This document shows positions 46,104 to 56,965 of a stretch of 64,000 bases of DNA, one piece after another; position 1 is the first letter of the stretch; every line of letters begins with the position of its first letter. The stretch spans positions 5,826,501 to 5,890,500 of the forward strand of contig NC_057768.1 in the NCBI RefSeq assembly GCF_010389155.1. The letters are read 5' to 3'. The notes below the pieces were generated by a model. The model worked only from the letters and a program-made list of their open reading frames with translations, was not told the origin of the DNA and made no database searches. A program made the translations under genes and the position numbers. The stretch comes from Erigeron canadensis (taxonomy: Eukaryota > Streptophyta > Magnoliopsida > Asterales > Asteraceae).

Positions 46104-48775
46104 ATGGAAATGGCAGGGGAAAGGAAGCAGAAATCCGAAAGATGGGCAGATTTTAGTACTGAGGTAAAGAAGGTTAGTGTAATCGCGGTACCAATGGTGG
46201 TGGTAGCAGTGTTGCAGTATATGATGCAAATGGTAGCGGTCGTGATGGTTGGCCATGTTGATCAACTATCTTTGTCTAGTGTCGCCATTGCAACCTCCCT
46301 CACCAATGTCACTGGTTTCAGCCTTCTTGTAAGTTCACTCTATCAGTAAACTTGTACACGAAATAAGGAGACTATTTTGATCACAAGTTGTTTGTATACT
46401 TAGGGGTTATTTGGTTTTTACAATGTATTAGAATTTGGTTAAATGGAATTTAGAATTTCTAATGTTAAGCTAACTAGACAACGAAGAAATTACAAATTCC
46501 ATTACACCAAATTTCTCTACATTCTACGAATCAAACGGGCCTTAATTAGTTTATAATGCCACTTAATCTCAAATTCATTATTTATGATGCATATTTGATC
46601 TAAATGTATATGTCCCAAATATATAGTCAACTTTTATATCATACAGGTATTAAGGCTTGTATATATGTGTAATCATTCGATGAAAATGTATCTTGGAAAC
46701 ATACAAGTCCATATTTGATACATGCAAAATGCATCTTTAAATAGATGCATGAAATGAAATGTGATTTTGAAGAATTAATACATTAAAATACTAAACAATA
46801 TTTCATTTGTGATGCTAATATGTGAATATGTTGATTTTGTGGATTTCTAATGCTCAATCTAAATTTTTTAAACATTTGCACTTTATCATCAAGTAACAAA
46901 ACATTATTCTTGGAAATTGGAATACAACTGTTGATTAATATCAATAGTCAGGACTTGTGGGAGGCTTGGAGACCCTTTGTGGGCAAGCATTTGGAGCCAA
47001 GCAACATGACAAAATTGGAATCTACACTTGCAGTGCAATTATCTCATTGCTATTGGTCTGTATCCCAGTTTCTATCTCCTGGATTTTTCTAGACAAATTT
47101 CTAATCTTAATAGGCCAAGATCCAATGATCTCACTTGAAGCCCGAAAATATTCTGTTTATCTCATTCCAGCTCTGTTTGGAGGGGCAATAACTAAGCCTC
47201 TGGTGAGATCACTTCAATCCCAGAGCTTGACTATGCCGTTGCTATTGAGCTCTATGCTTGTTTTATGTTTCCATGTCCCTCTTTGTTGGGCATTCGTGTT
47301 CAAGTTTAAGATGGGAAGCGTCGGTGCTGCAATAGCGTTTAGTTTGTCAAACTGGTTTTACCTGCTACTGATGGTGGCTTATGTTAGATTCTCGACAATG
47401 TGTGAGGATACCCGTGTGACTATCTCCATTGAAGCACTGTTTGTCATCAAAGAATTCTTTCAGTTTGCAGTCCCGTCAGCTGTAATGGTTTGGTAAGCTC
47501 TGTATACCTTCATACATATGGGTGGTTTGGCAGGGGTTTTTTGAGGGCTTTTTGGGAACTGGGGCTTAAGGTTATAAAAAAAAGCTCCTCTTGGTAAAAA
47601 ATATTGTTTGGTTAAAGAAGGCTTGGAGATTATATTATTTTTTCAAAGAAAGCCCCAATCGGCATGTTATGTTATTCTTCTGGATTTGCTTTCTTATGAA
47701 AATGTACATACTTGTTAGTCTCAAATGGTGGGCACTAGAAGTACTTATCTTGGTCTCAGGATTATTACCAAATCCAAAGCTTGAAACCTCAGTTCTTTCG
47801 ATATGGTATACTTTCATTGCTTCTGTTATTCATGGCTAATTCCTAATTACAATCATAACGATAATTTAACGAATAATCTTTATTTGCAAATGATTTTATT
47901 CAATCAGCCTAACTATCTCAACGTTACACTTCACCATACAATATGGCTTTGGAGCAGCTGCAAGGTAACTTTCCAGAACAACAAACACAATTAAACTTCA
48001 TTAGTTTCCATTTATCTGTTGTTATTAAAGAAACTGATGATATATCCAATCACATAGCACCCGAGTTTCAAATGAATTAGGTGCTGGGAACCCAAAAGCA
48101 GCCCGGCTAGCCGTTTACACCACTATTTTTCTAGCCATCACCGAAGCCATAATAGTTAGCGCAGCAGTTTTCAGTTGTCGCAGTTTTCTTGGAAACGCTT
48201 ACAGCAACGAAATGGCAGTTGTGAATTATGTTGCATCAATGGCTCCTTTTATATCCCTCTCTCTCATTACAGATAGCCTACAAGCAGTGATTTCAGGTTA
48301 GTATGTGTCCATCTCTTTCTGACATATATAGACCTTGGGTGATGTTAAAAAATATGGACTAAAATTTTCATGTTCGTGTTTTAGGAATCGCTAGGGGAAG
48401 TGGATGGCAACATATTGGAGCTTATGTGAATCTTGTAGCGTTTTACGTATTTGGGATCCCAGTAGCCGTTGTATTGGGGTTCCCTTTACATTTGAAAGCA
48501 AAGGGACTTTGGATTGGGATTATGGTAGGATCCATAATCCAGTCAACGAGTCTGTCACTGATAACAGGAGTCACTGACTGGCAAAAACAGGTCTGGTTAT
48601 TGTGCTGTATTCCTTCATTCGCTAATATTGTTATCTATGTTTGTCTAACGAGTGTCTTAAAATGTTTTCTTTGCAGGCAATGAAGGCTAAAGAGCGAATT
48701 TCAAAAATTACATTGCTAGTATATAACAATAACAAAGGCAATGATGTAGACATTAGGGAATATGAATGTGCATAG
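46104..48775 (+). CDS. DTX: MATE efflux transporter, DETOXIFICATION (DTX) family (7 exons)
   Basis: Plant MATE proteins export or sequester small organic compounds using a proton gradient, at the plasma membrane or tonoplast. Exons read 46104-46328, 46948-47492, 47719-47805, 47908-47964, 48058-48296, 48385-48590 and 48677-48775. The phases are consistent throughout and give 485 residues, the standard size. Conserved blocks: [20 protein letters not shown] (helix 1) with [44 protein letters not shown], the [20 protein letters not shown] stretch, [29 protein letters not shown] and [18 protein letters not shown]. The C-terminus is short and hydrophilic. It resembles the DTX clade around Arabidopsis DTX14/DTX16 (from memory of motifs). 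Substrate unknown. Intron 1 contains a Harbinger-like MITE. No stop or frameshift seen. Confidence 0.94.
46403..46541. mobile_element. PIF/Harbinger-like MITE in MATE intron 1
   Basis: 139 bp flanked by TTA on both sides (46400-46402 and 46542-46544). The left end GGGGTTATTTGG and the complement of the right end, GGCCCGTTTGATTCG, are roughly inverted, and both arms contain AGAATTTGG/CCAAATTTCT. Confidence 0.7.
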
Positions 48776-49965
48776 AAATGAATGTAAAACTTGTAAATTT
48801 TGGTTCTCTTTGTCCTTTTAATGAAGAAAACAGGGAAGACGTTAGAACTTAAAAGATTGTCCATAGTTTATAATAAGAAAAATGAAGTTGGCACCCACAA
48901 ATTGAAAACATTTTGGTGTTTTCTTGAACAGAAAATAATTGAAATATTGTGGTGTCCCTTGTATTATGGCTCAACAAGTGCTTTGTTCAGACTGTGTGTG
49001 TCAAGATATTGTACATATATAATTCGAGAAAATTAGATTTAGATTACAGATTATAAATCAGCATACATGTATCCTTACTATCAAAAAGAAGTATAGAATG
49101 TGAATTGTCTCAACTTCAAAGTTCACACTAGACTTTCAAAGTTCAGATTTTATGACATATAGTTGAAACCAAAGAGTTACAAAAGATAAAAACTGATCTT
49201 TCGTTATCTGATATACATTTGAAACCGGAAACCCAACCTAAAACCGGCCCAAGAAAAAAGGGGTTAGGGTTACTAACCTGATTTTTATTGGTCTGGTTCG
49301 GGTTGACCCTTTGGGTTAACTGGCCAACCCGTCAACCAAATATCGTTTTATGTTTATATATTTTTTACAAGGTTGCGGAAGTCGCTAATCGTTCCCAGGT
49401 CGGTCGACAAGCGAGTTGGGAGTATTCGGGTGTATGCGGTGAGTCTCGGGGTTCAAAGTGACCAAATAGGGGAGTACTCGGAGTAATCGGCCGACTCGGG
49501 TCGACTCGACACCCTACCTTGTAGCGAGTACTCGGAGAGTACTCGGCTCTACTCGGTGAGTTTTACAACAGTGATTTTTTATAATAGTTCGACCCACCAG
49601 CCAAGATGCTAATCTACAACCCATTTGACTTCAAATCAACCCTCTAACCCTCCAGCCCACAACCTATATCACCTGTTCGACCTAAAGTTAACCCGCCAAC
49701 CCACCAACCTATTTGCCCCGCCAACCCGAAACTCGACTCGCCAACCAATGTTTTTCTAGGTTGGGGTTGACAAGTTGTGGCTCAGGGTTGAAATTTTCGA
49801 TAGGAAATTGAAGAAAAGAAGAATGGGGTGTCTTCGACCATCTTGAGGAACTCATTATGACCCTAAAGAATTTTTGACTTGAGATCATATAGGATTCCTT
49901 CCAAACTTGGCACTTTTTCATCAAGGATTCTTGAATTTTTATGAACATGGTTTCTTCGGCCGTTA
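48776..49965. other. 3' flank of MATE gene and intergenic sequence
   Basis: No gene recognised. At 49380-49560 there is a GC-richer stretch with repeated ACTCGG motifs. Short open frames here show no family features. Confidence 0.45.
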
Positions 49966-50992
49966 GGGGGAGAGGTGTAGTCGACTAGTTTTATCGGCAA
50001 AAACCATCGGCAAGCATCGGCTAATCGGCTACACTATAGCATCTCCAACGGCTTGTATCGGCAAGTTTAATCGGTTAGTATTGGCTATATATATCGGCTA
50101 GTCGCCGGCAAAAAACGTTCACTTTTACGGCCAAAACTTTGTTTGGCTTTGACAAGGGTGTAGTTGGCTATGTTACTACTTGTTCCTTCGGTTTTCCGGC
50201 GATCCCTTTTTGGGGTTTCCGGTTTTCCGATGTGCTTCCTGTTGCTTCTTCCTGTGGTCTTGCATGTTGCATCGGTTCTCCGGCGAGCCCTTTCTTGGGT
50301 TTTCCGGTGAGCCCTTTGCTGCTGCTGCTACTGCGGCTTGTGGTTTTCCGGCGATCCCTTTCTGGGTTCTTGGTTAACTGCTACTGTTCTGCTACTGTGG
50401 GATGTTTTCCAACGACCCCTTTTTTGGGTTTCCGGTTAGACTTCCTGCTTATATATGTATATTTATGTATATTTATATATTTACATTGCCGGATTTTTCC
50501 TTGGTAGTGTTACGGTAGCGATGCCGGATTTTTCCTTGGCGTCGTTGCCGGATTTTGTTCCATTAAAGCAATAGGTAGCCGGAAAAAGTAGCTCGTAGCC
50601 GATGATGATATCGTTGAACAGCTTTTTAGGTTGCCGGAAAAAATGGACGATGATGATACAAATGTTCGTAAAAATGGGACTCGGATGATCCGGGGCGTAT
50701 CTTGGCGGGGTAACCCTTCGGGTTAGCAACCATGGCGTCTCCGACTTCCGAAATTCCCGACCCCCAAATTCAGAGCCCAAATTTTACAAAAAACGGTCAC
50801 ATTTTTTAGTTTTCCGGCAACTATTTCCGGTTACATTTATTTTAGTTTTAAAATTGGCAAATTGGTTACTTTTCGTATACTACACCGCATGTTTTGGCTA
50901 GTTTTTGGCAATGACACATGGCGATATATGATTCGCCGATAGCTTGCCAAACTTGCCAATTAGCCAATTTAGTGGCACTACACCTCTCCACC
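49966..50992. mobile_element. PIF/Harbinger-like element, 1027 bp, with TTA TSD
   Basis: Flanked by TTA at 49963-49965 and 50993-50995. Left end GGGGGAGAGGTGTAGT; complement of the right end GGTGGAGAGGTGTAGT. Subterminal regions contain many ATCGGCAA/TTGCCGAT-like motifs. The interior (50150-50440) has several copies of a unit like TTCCGGCGATCCCTTTTTGG. The long open frames inside it arise from these repeats and show no transposase motif. Confidence 0.75.
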
Positions 50993-52943
50993 TTATTTCC
51001 TTGAGATCATTGCTTTGGGAAACATCTTTTTTTACTTTGCCAATCTAAGGTGGCTTCCATTTAAGGTGGCTTTGGTGATCTAGCTTGTGGTCTCACTAGG
51101 ATCCATAACCTAAGGGGCATGGACCTTCCAAGTGGTACAATCTAGACTCCCCGATTTTGATTTAAGAAGTCGATTACAAAAAGTTGGTCTTGATGGTGTA
51201 CAAAATTTGGAGTTGTTATAGTCTGAGGTGGAGTTGCTTGTTTAATCTGTGTAATTAGTTTTGTGAGCTCTTCTCTGGCATGTTGTAGCGTTGGTACTAA
51301 TGTTTGTGAGCAACGTATCACTACCAGAGTCATTTTGACCGGGAAATATGATGTCCAAACAATGATCTTGGACTCCGTATGCCATCTAGTAGTAAAACAT
51401 AGCCGGAAAGGTATTGACCTGTGGGGTTCCACCAATCTAATTTGAGCTATCAAGGCTGTCATCAGTGAAGGATAATTAAGAGGCATTTTCAAGTTGGGGT
51501 AGAAGTATATAAAGAATTTTCTAGTGTTTCTTGTAGTCTGGATTGTACCAATTAATACATGCGTGTTGGTATTCTTTGAATCATGTATCGACTAGGCGAA
51601 AAAACAATGGTACACCTTTTCACCCATAAAATGTAAGCGTAAACTTCACTGCGCCAAGGTGGATGTGGGTATAACCTTGGTTTAGATAGATCCTTGGAAG
51701 ATCTTACCTTAAGGATTGTGGCAGGGAGTTGATGTAAAACTGGAGGTTTGAACAAACTCTTTGATGCCTGAGTTGGTTGAAGTACCTATTATGTTTTTCT
51801 TTTTTTTACTCTTTTTGTAATTTTTTTAATTCTGGTTTAGATAAGATACATGTGGATTGACTAAGGGGATACCAGTAATAAGGAGTGTAGAATCATCAGA
51901 CACCTCATACGGCTGATTATCCTTTTGGCAAGTTGTTATCTGGATTCATAAATGTGTCCCAACAACACTTATTGAGATTTCCAAGCTCGTACCAAAATTT
52001 AGACTTATCGTGACCCTCTATCGGCTTACTACTCACACATAAGGTTTCATGAGGGGATAAAAGTTTGTTATACTTTTGTATTCAGTGTATCGGATGTGTC
52101 TGTTATACTCATGTAAGATTGGTCTTCTGATGTGACGAAGCTAGACCAGCAGTCACAGAGCATACGTGTCATAACTAAGTCATAAATCAGACAAACAAAT
52201 TCCCTCACGTTAATCGCATGTTTCTAATTACACAATGAAAGTATGTGTCAATATTCCAGATGGTGATAACACTGTATATATAAGATTTTATCAACCATAT
52301 TTCTCTTCCTAAACTATGTCTATTAAATAGTAGCCTAGTGGTCACTAACATACAACACTAAGTGGAGGGTTGACATTCATATCTCGGCCCCATGACCCAT
52401 GTATACCTTTTCAAATTAGATAAGCATTGTTAGCTAATACTAGCAAATGAATCATCTGTTGTATTTCCTTGACTCACCAATTAATGCAATTTCCATTATC
52501 TCATGATCGATGGCCATATATTGGAGCTTAATTATTTCGTTATTATTGCAATTAACCTGCAAATAGACAACTATATATGCGTCTAGAAAACATTACTTGT
52601 ACGAGTATGTTGAACAAGTTGTGTCAAAGATTGCCTTATCTAAGGTAGTTAATGAGTCATACCATATGACTCTCATATGTAAGCAAGTCATGAAATATTA
52701 AGCTAATGGTACAAATACTACTATCCTACTTTACTAGATTATAGTGCAGGGTTTTATGTATCATAGATTGATTAGAGTATGTGTTTATATAAAAATAAAG
52801 CCTTAATATAAATAATCGATCATTCTGTTAATTAGCAATATAATGATAAATTTATGATGACGAGTAAAAATGAAGAAACCACATCATAAATGAATATGTA
52901 TTATATCTTAAATAAATAGTAATTAAGAGGAGATGAAACAAAA
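50993..52943. other. Intergenic region with possible decayed coding traces
   Basis: Open minus-strand frames at 51142-51492 and 51552-51755 have protein-like composition but no motif I recognise, and stops break the frame between them. They may be remnants of an old gene or element. The remainder is AT-rich with no visible gene. Confidence 0.3.
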
Positions 52944-53030
52944 GGTAATGACAGAGGTATAGAGAGCACGAAGGAGGAAGATGCAAAGTTCATCGTTCTT
53001 CTCTGTGCTCTCTATCTTCTGTCAACATCC
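52944..53030 (-). ncRNA. MIR157: MIR156/157 microRNA precursor hairpin
   Basis: On the minus strand positions 53025-53005 spell the 21-nt mature miR157 exactly as I know it from Arabidopsis (starts TTGACAGAAG, ends AGAGAGCAC). The opposite arm, 52967-52947, gives the star strand GCTCTCTATACC then TCTGTCATT, pairing with one asymmetric bulge. The loop region is about 35 nt (52970-53004), with partial further pairing. The 5' arm carries the mature strand, as in all MIR156/157 genes. The product represses SPL transcription factors and controls juvenile-to-adult phase change. The open frame on the opposite strand (52981-53199) is a shadow of the hairpin. Mature sequence and fold together make this a confident call. 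Expression is not shown by sequence. Confidence 0.95.
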
Positions 53031-53950
53031 ATCATTGACTACTCCTCTTCGAAAACAATTTACAGAATTGAAGCTAATGCCGCTCTCAACAGTTATAGGT
53101 TACATAAAGTTTAATCTTGGTATGATTCTTAATATTAAAGAATTATACGATCTCATTACATTTGGTCATGTTGATACCTATATAGTTGCCTATCTATAAA
53201 GATGTTTACGACCTTTTCTGGTAATCAAATGATCTTGTAAATAAAGTTTCTCCCTTAAATTTTTTAGTTTTGTTAGTAGTATAGTATGTTACACTAGATT
53301 CAGCAAAACAAGTTGTTGCAAACGTCATGAATACGTGGAAAATGGTGAAGAAATCAATGAAAATAAGAGTACAACAATATATAGTATCAATTAAAACACA
53401 CAATATATAGTCGAAATTATATATATTGTTATTGTATAAAATTTTAATATGCCCTATCACGATTATAGAGAGAAGACTGCGGTATTCAGCAGGTGTTACC
53501 AAGGCAAAAGTCTCATATACAGTTCTCGGAAGGGAAACACACCGATATTAATAGAGTCTATGATTAATATCGAAATGGAATTGGAAAAAGAAGTATAATT
53601 TTACTAGAATGGATGAAATACAAATGAGATTGGCGTTATGCTCCATTTTGGCATATATAAAATCATGCAAATGTGTTTTCAAGTATGAGCTTAATAGTGG
53701 TCACACATACCTTTGGTGCTGCACGTTTAATCTCTTAGTGAGTTAAGTAAATAAACATATATGAGAGAAACAACTTGTCTAAAACATAAGTAGGCTAGTT
53801 TAACAGAGAACGAAAAATAGCACAAATTGAAAAGTGAGATGTATATTACTCTTTGCTTTCTTCGCCGAAAAAGGAAGAGGGAATTGAAGGCAAGAAAGAA
53901 AGAAGGAAGAAGTGAATTCAGTTTTTGATGAATAGGAAGATGATTTGTTT

Positions 53951-53965
53951 CCTCTATTTATAAGG
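53951..53965 (-). promoter_or_regulatory. Candidate TATA box for the MIR157 primary transcript
   Basis: On the minus strand CCTTATAAATAGAGG lies about 930 bp upstream of the hairpin. It is followed by a purine-rich leader (about 53870-53935). Plant MIR genes often have promoters at such distances, with an intron in between. An alternative, nearer start cannot be excluded. Confidence 0.5.
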
Positions 53966-53969
53966 GAAA

Positions 53970-55573
53970 AAACAAAAGCTAGCATAACTTTTACCTATGG
54001 TCATGTAATGCTAGCTAGCTAGGGCTAATGCGTGGTTAGGGAAAGTTTTCTAATCTAGAAATTCGAATGATTGTGACAAATTAATAACAAGAGTATCTCA
54101 CAAACGATAGCATTCCCATTAAACTTTTTGAATGGAATTATTCCATTCGTTCAATATGGCCAACCAAAGCCAATATTAACATAGCAATGGAATGATTTAT
54201 TCTATTCCGGAAGTCATTCTAACATGTTGCACACCTTAGGATCCAGATCAGAATAATTACGAAGTGGTGGTGACATATAGCAACAAAATAAGGCATTATT
54301 TATACCCAATTGATATGGAGGCTAATTGCTTTAAGAGATAATGGGTCGATATGTACCCAACTATACAAAATTGTCTATACTATGTATTTAACTACAATTA
54401 TGTTTATTGTATGTATTTGACGCTTTAATTTTTAATGTTATATGCATCCGACCAAATAAAATCTTGCAAGTTTAGAATTTGACACTCAACGTGACAAGGT
54501 ATATATATGAATCTCACATATACTCAGGTTTATACAATGTTAAAATTTTGAAAGTTAAATACCTAGCTACAATGAGCGCACGATTTGCGTTGGATACACA
54601 TATAGACATTCATTTATAGTTAAAAACATATTGAAATCATTATTCGTTGTTTTTACTAGTAATAATAGTCCACGTGTTAAAATGAGTTGCAGCCTCAACT
54701 AGAGAGATCATCTTGTGCCTTTGATGTTAGGCCTTGGCAGAAAGATTTCCGAAACCGGAACTAACAAGGCACGCTATGGTAACAGTTCAAAAGCTAGAGA
54801 GAAAACATTATTAAGGTTAATGCTCTCCTTTTGGAAGTAACATTTAGCAACAAGTCTAGCTTTTCAATTTTCCTATTGGATTATTCTTAACTTTATACAC
54901 CAATTTGCAACATATACGAGTTTTCTGTTTGATGCGAGATCCTTTAATTCGGAAGTACTATTTTTATAGGCAGGCCTCAATTTCAGAATTCATTGGATCA
55001 ACCCATAAGGGTCCTTGTATATGTTCATAAACCTTTTTTCAAAATAGCACCAAAGAAAGAATTCTCAAAATTCAAACTAGTAAAACACAATATTAGAGGT
55101 TTGCAGTTTTGGTAGATCTTCCAAGTTCAACAATGATAGGAAGATCATCACCAAGAGTTAACGTTTCAGAAACTGGTTTAGCAACAATGTTTGAGTAGAT
55201 GGTTGATCAAAGCAATTATAGTTGTGCTGCCAGAGGGATCAGGATCACTGCTATCACGCGCTTCCCGATGCATCTTACTTACTTCAACATTGGAACTTAG
55301 AGGGATAGATGCAGGTTATCATTTTATAAGAAACATGTAATTAAAATATCGTTGAATACAAAACAGTTTATGATCAAGACTCAAAATTTGTTGACATTTT
55401 ATAAGGAGAGTCATTTTCATTAAACTTCAGATAGATTACTCACTCATGCTTGGTCGCTTGGAAGAATTTGATCTCCTGGTATTTTAACATGGGAGGACTC
55501 ACGAGGTCGTGAACTACATGATTTCTATCTACGTATGTGTAACATGCATTTTGAATAAGAAATACCATTTATA
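53970..55573. other. Intergenic region, no confident gene
   Basis: Some minus-strand stretches (about 55085-55330 and 55450-55510) have balanced base composition and short open frames, for instance VAKPVSETLTLGDDLPIIVE. I cannot identify a family and stops interrupt them. They may be an old pseudogene. The rest is AT-rich. Confidence 0.3.
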
Positions 55574-55868
55574 TCTATACTATATCATAAAATAAAAATA
55601 GCATTTTATTTTTGGATCTATTGAGAACATGTAATATATCACTTAGCACATCTTAAAATATTTTCAACTACACTACCCCATTAACATTAACATTAATGAT
55701 TAAATTACACTATTAAACTTTATCTTTTAAAATATCTTTATTAACCCTTTACATTAAAACTTTAGCATTAATTATCTACACAACTTGACGTCTTATCGGT
55801 AACAGGCCCCCACCACCACATCGTCGGCGTCATGTCCACTACCGCCGCATTGCGCGGTTAAATCCTCT
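55574..55868 (+). mobile_element. Short Helitron-like element
   Basis: Begins after A with TCTATACTATATCATAAAAT, the plant Helitron 5' style. Ends with the GC hairpin ACCGCCGCATTGCGCGGT, then TAAATCCTCT and T. The terminal CTAG has become CTCT. 295 bp, non-coding. Confidence 0.6.
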
Positions 55869-56744
55869 TAAAAATCCCCCTAATACCCTAACTACTTCAC
55901 AAATATTTCACTAATTTTTTCTCCAAATCTCATTCTTTCACTTTGACAATTGTTACAATTTTATAATTAAGAGGTTTTTTAGACTATTTAGTTAGGATAA
56001 TCATTAATTACATCGAGTCTATACATCCACTTTGTGTTACAATAGTTATTTTGTTAATCGATATCCATCACATCTTTAGATATAAAATAAAAACCACCTG
56101 TTAAGAAGCCATGGGTCTACCCTTGTAAAAAGAGAAATAATATTGAAATATCAAGATGTGACTACTCTTAATTACGTACGAACTCTTTTGTCTAATCTTA
56201 CATGAAAATTCAATGGAGATGATTGAAGCATTGATTTTGTGGAATTTAAAGTTTATGTCGCTAATGTATTCCAACTGTTACTTAATCTTTGGTTCGTTTT
56301 AAATAAAGTTTCTACACATGCACACAAAGTTTAAAAATAACTGATTGATCTAACACAAGTGGGAGAAGAAGCATGCTTGGCTATAAAGGAGAAGAAACCC
56401 TATACACATATCCCTTATCATCATCGACATCAAACAATATTCCAATCTCATCACCACTCTAGTTGTCAATCCCCCCATGTTTCCACTCTCATTATACACT
56501 TTCTCTTTCTCCTATCTTCCTAGAATCGTTTTAACAATATAATCTAACGAATCCAATCTTGAAAAACAGCAAAAATATCTAGAAAACGAATTTTACTATT
56601 TGTAACATTTAAATATATTGAAATAACACACAGTAAAATATCATAAATAAAATTAGACTATTGTTAAATGCAGTCTAAACTATACTTAACGTGTTTAAAA
56701 AAATTTACATTGTTCTGGATTTTATAATAAGTATATAACTATTT
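55869..56744. other. Intergenic region with an orphan TATA-like motif
   Basis: GGCTATAAAGGAG at 56378-56390 is followed by a leader-like pyrimidine-rich sequence to about 56525. No coding region follows in any frame and I recognise no conserved microRNA. Confidence 0.3.
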
Positions 56745-56965
56745 AATAAACTTTAAAGGGTTGGCTTAGCAATACCCATAAAAATTACCGACTTTTAAAA
56801 TTAGTTATCAAATGTTAATTGTTACGTAATATAGTTTCATCTTCCTTATTGCCTTATTGGCAAAATCTTATTATGTGCCTTATTTACAAAATCTTATCGG
56901 TGAATACGAAAGTATTATCTTCCGGCAATATTGACCATTATATGGGAATGTGGGCAAGATGGTTG
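56745..56965. repeat. Local duplication, copy A (empty site)
   Basis: Collinear with 59811-59945, 60209-60242 and 61453-61487. Shared blocks are TAATAAACTTTAAA, GTTACGTAATATA, TATTGGCAAAATCTTATTA, CGAAAGTATTATCTTC and CATTATATGGGAATGTGGGC. Copy A lacks the MITE and Helitron insertions of copy B. At its right edge it joins the retroelement fragment. Confidence 0.85.

Noticed and set aside
50139..50507. Open frame with Phe/Gly/Pro repeats
   Set aside because: Produced by DNA repeats inside a non-autonomous Harbinger-like element; overlapping frames are equally open.
51142..51755. Minus-strand frames that look protein-like
   Set aside because: No family recognised and stops separate them. A BLASTX search would decide; a clear hit would revive the call as a pseudogene.
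52981..53199. Plus-strand open frame of 72 codons
   Set aside because: It overlaps the MIR157 hairpin on the opposite strand and has no domain.
55085..55510. Possible decayed gene on the minus strand (TLTLGDDLPIIVE)
   Set aside because: A resemblance to a sliding-clamp C-terminus was considered, but the remaining residues do not fit. The evidence is too weak.
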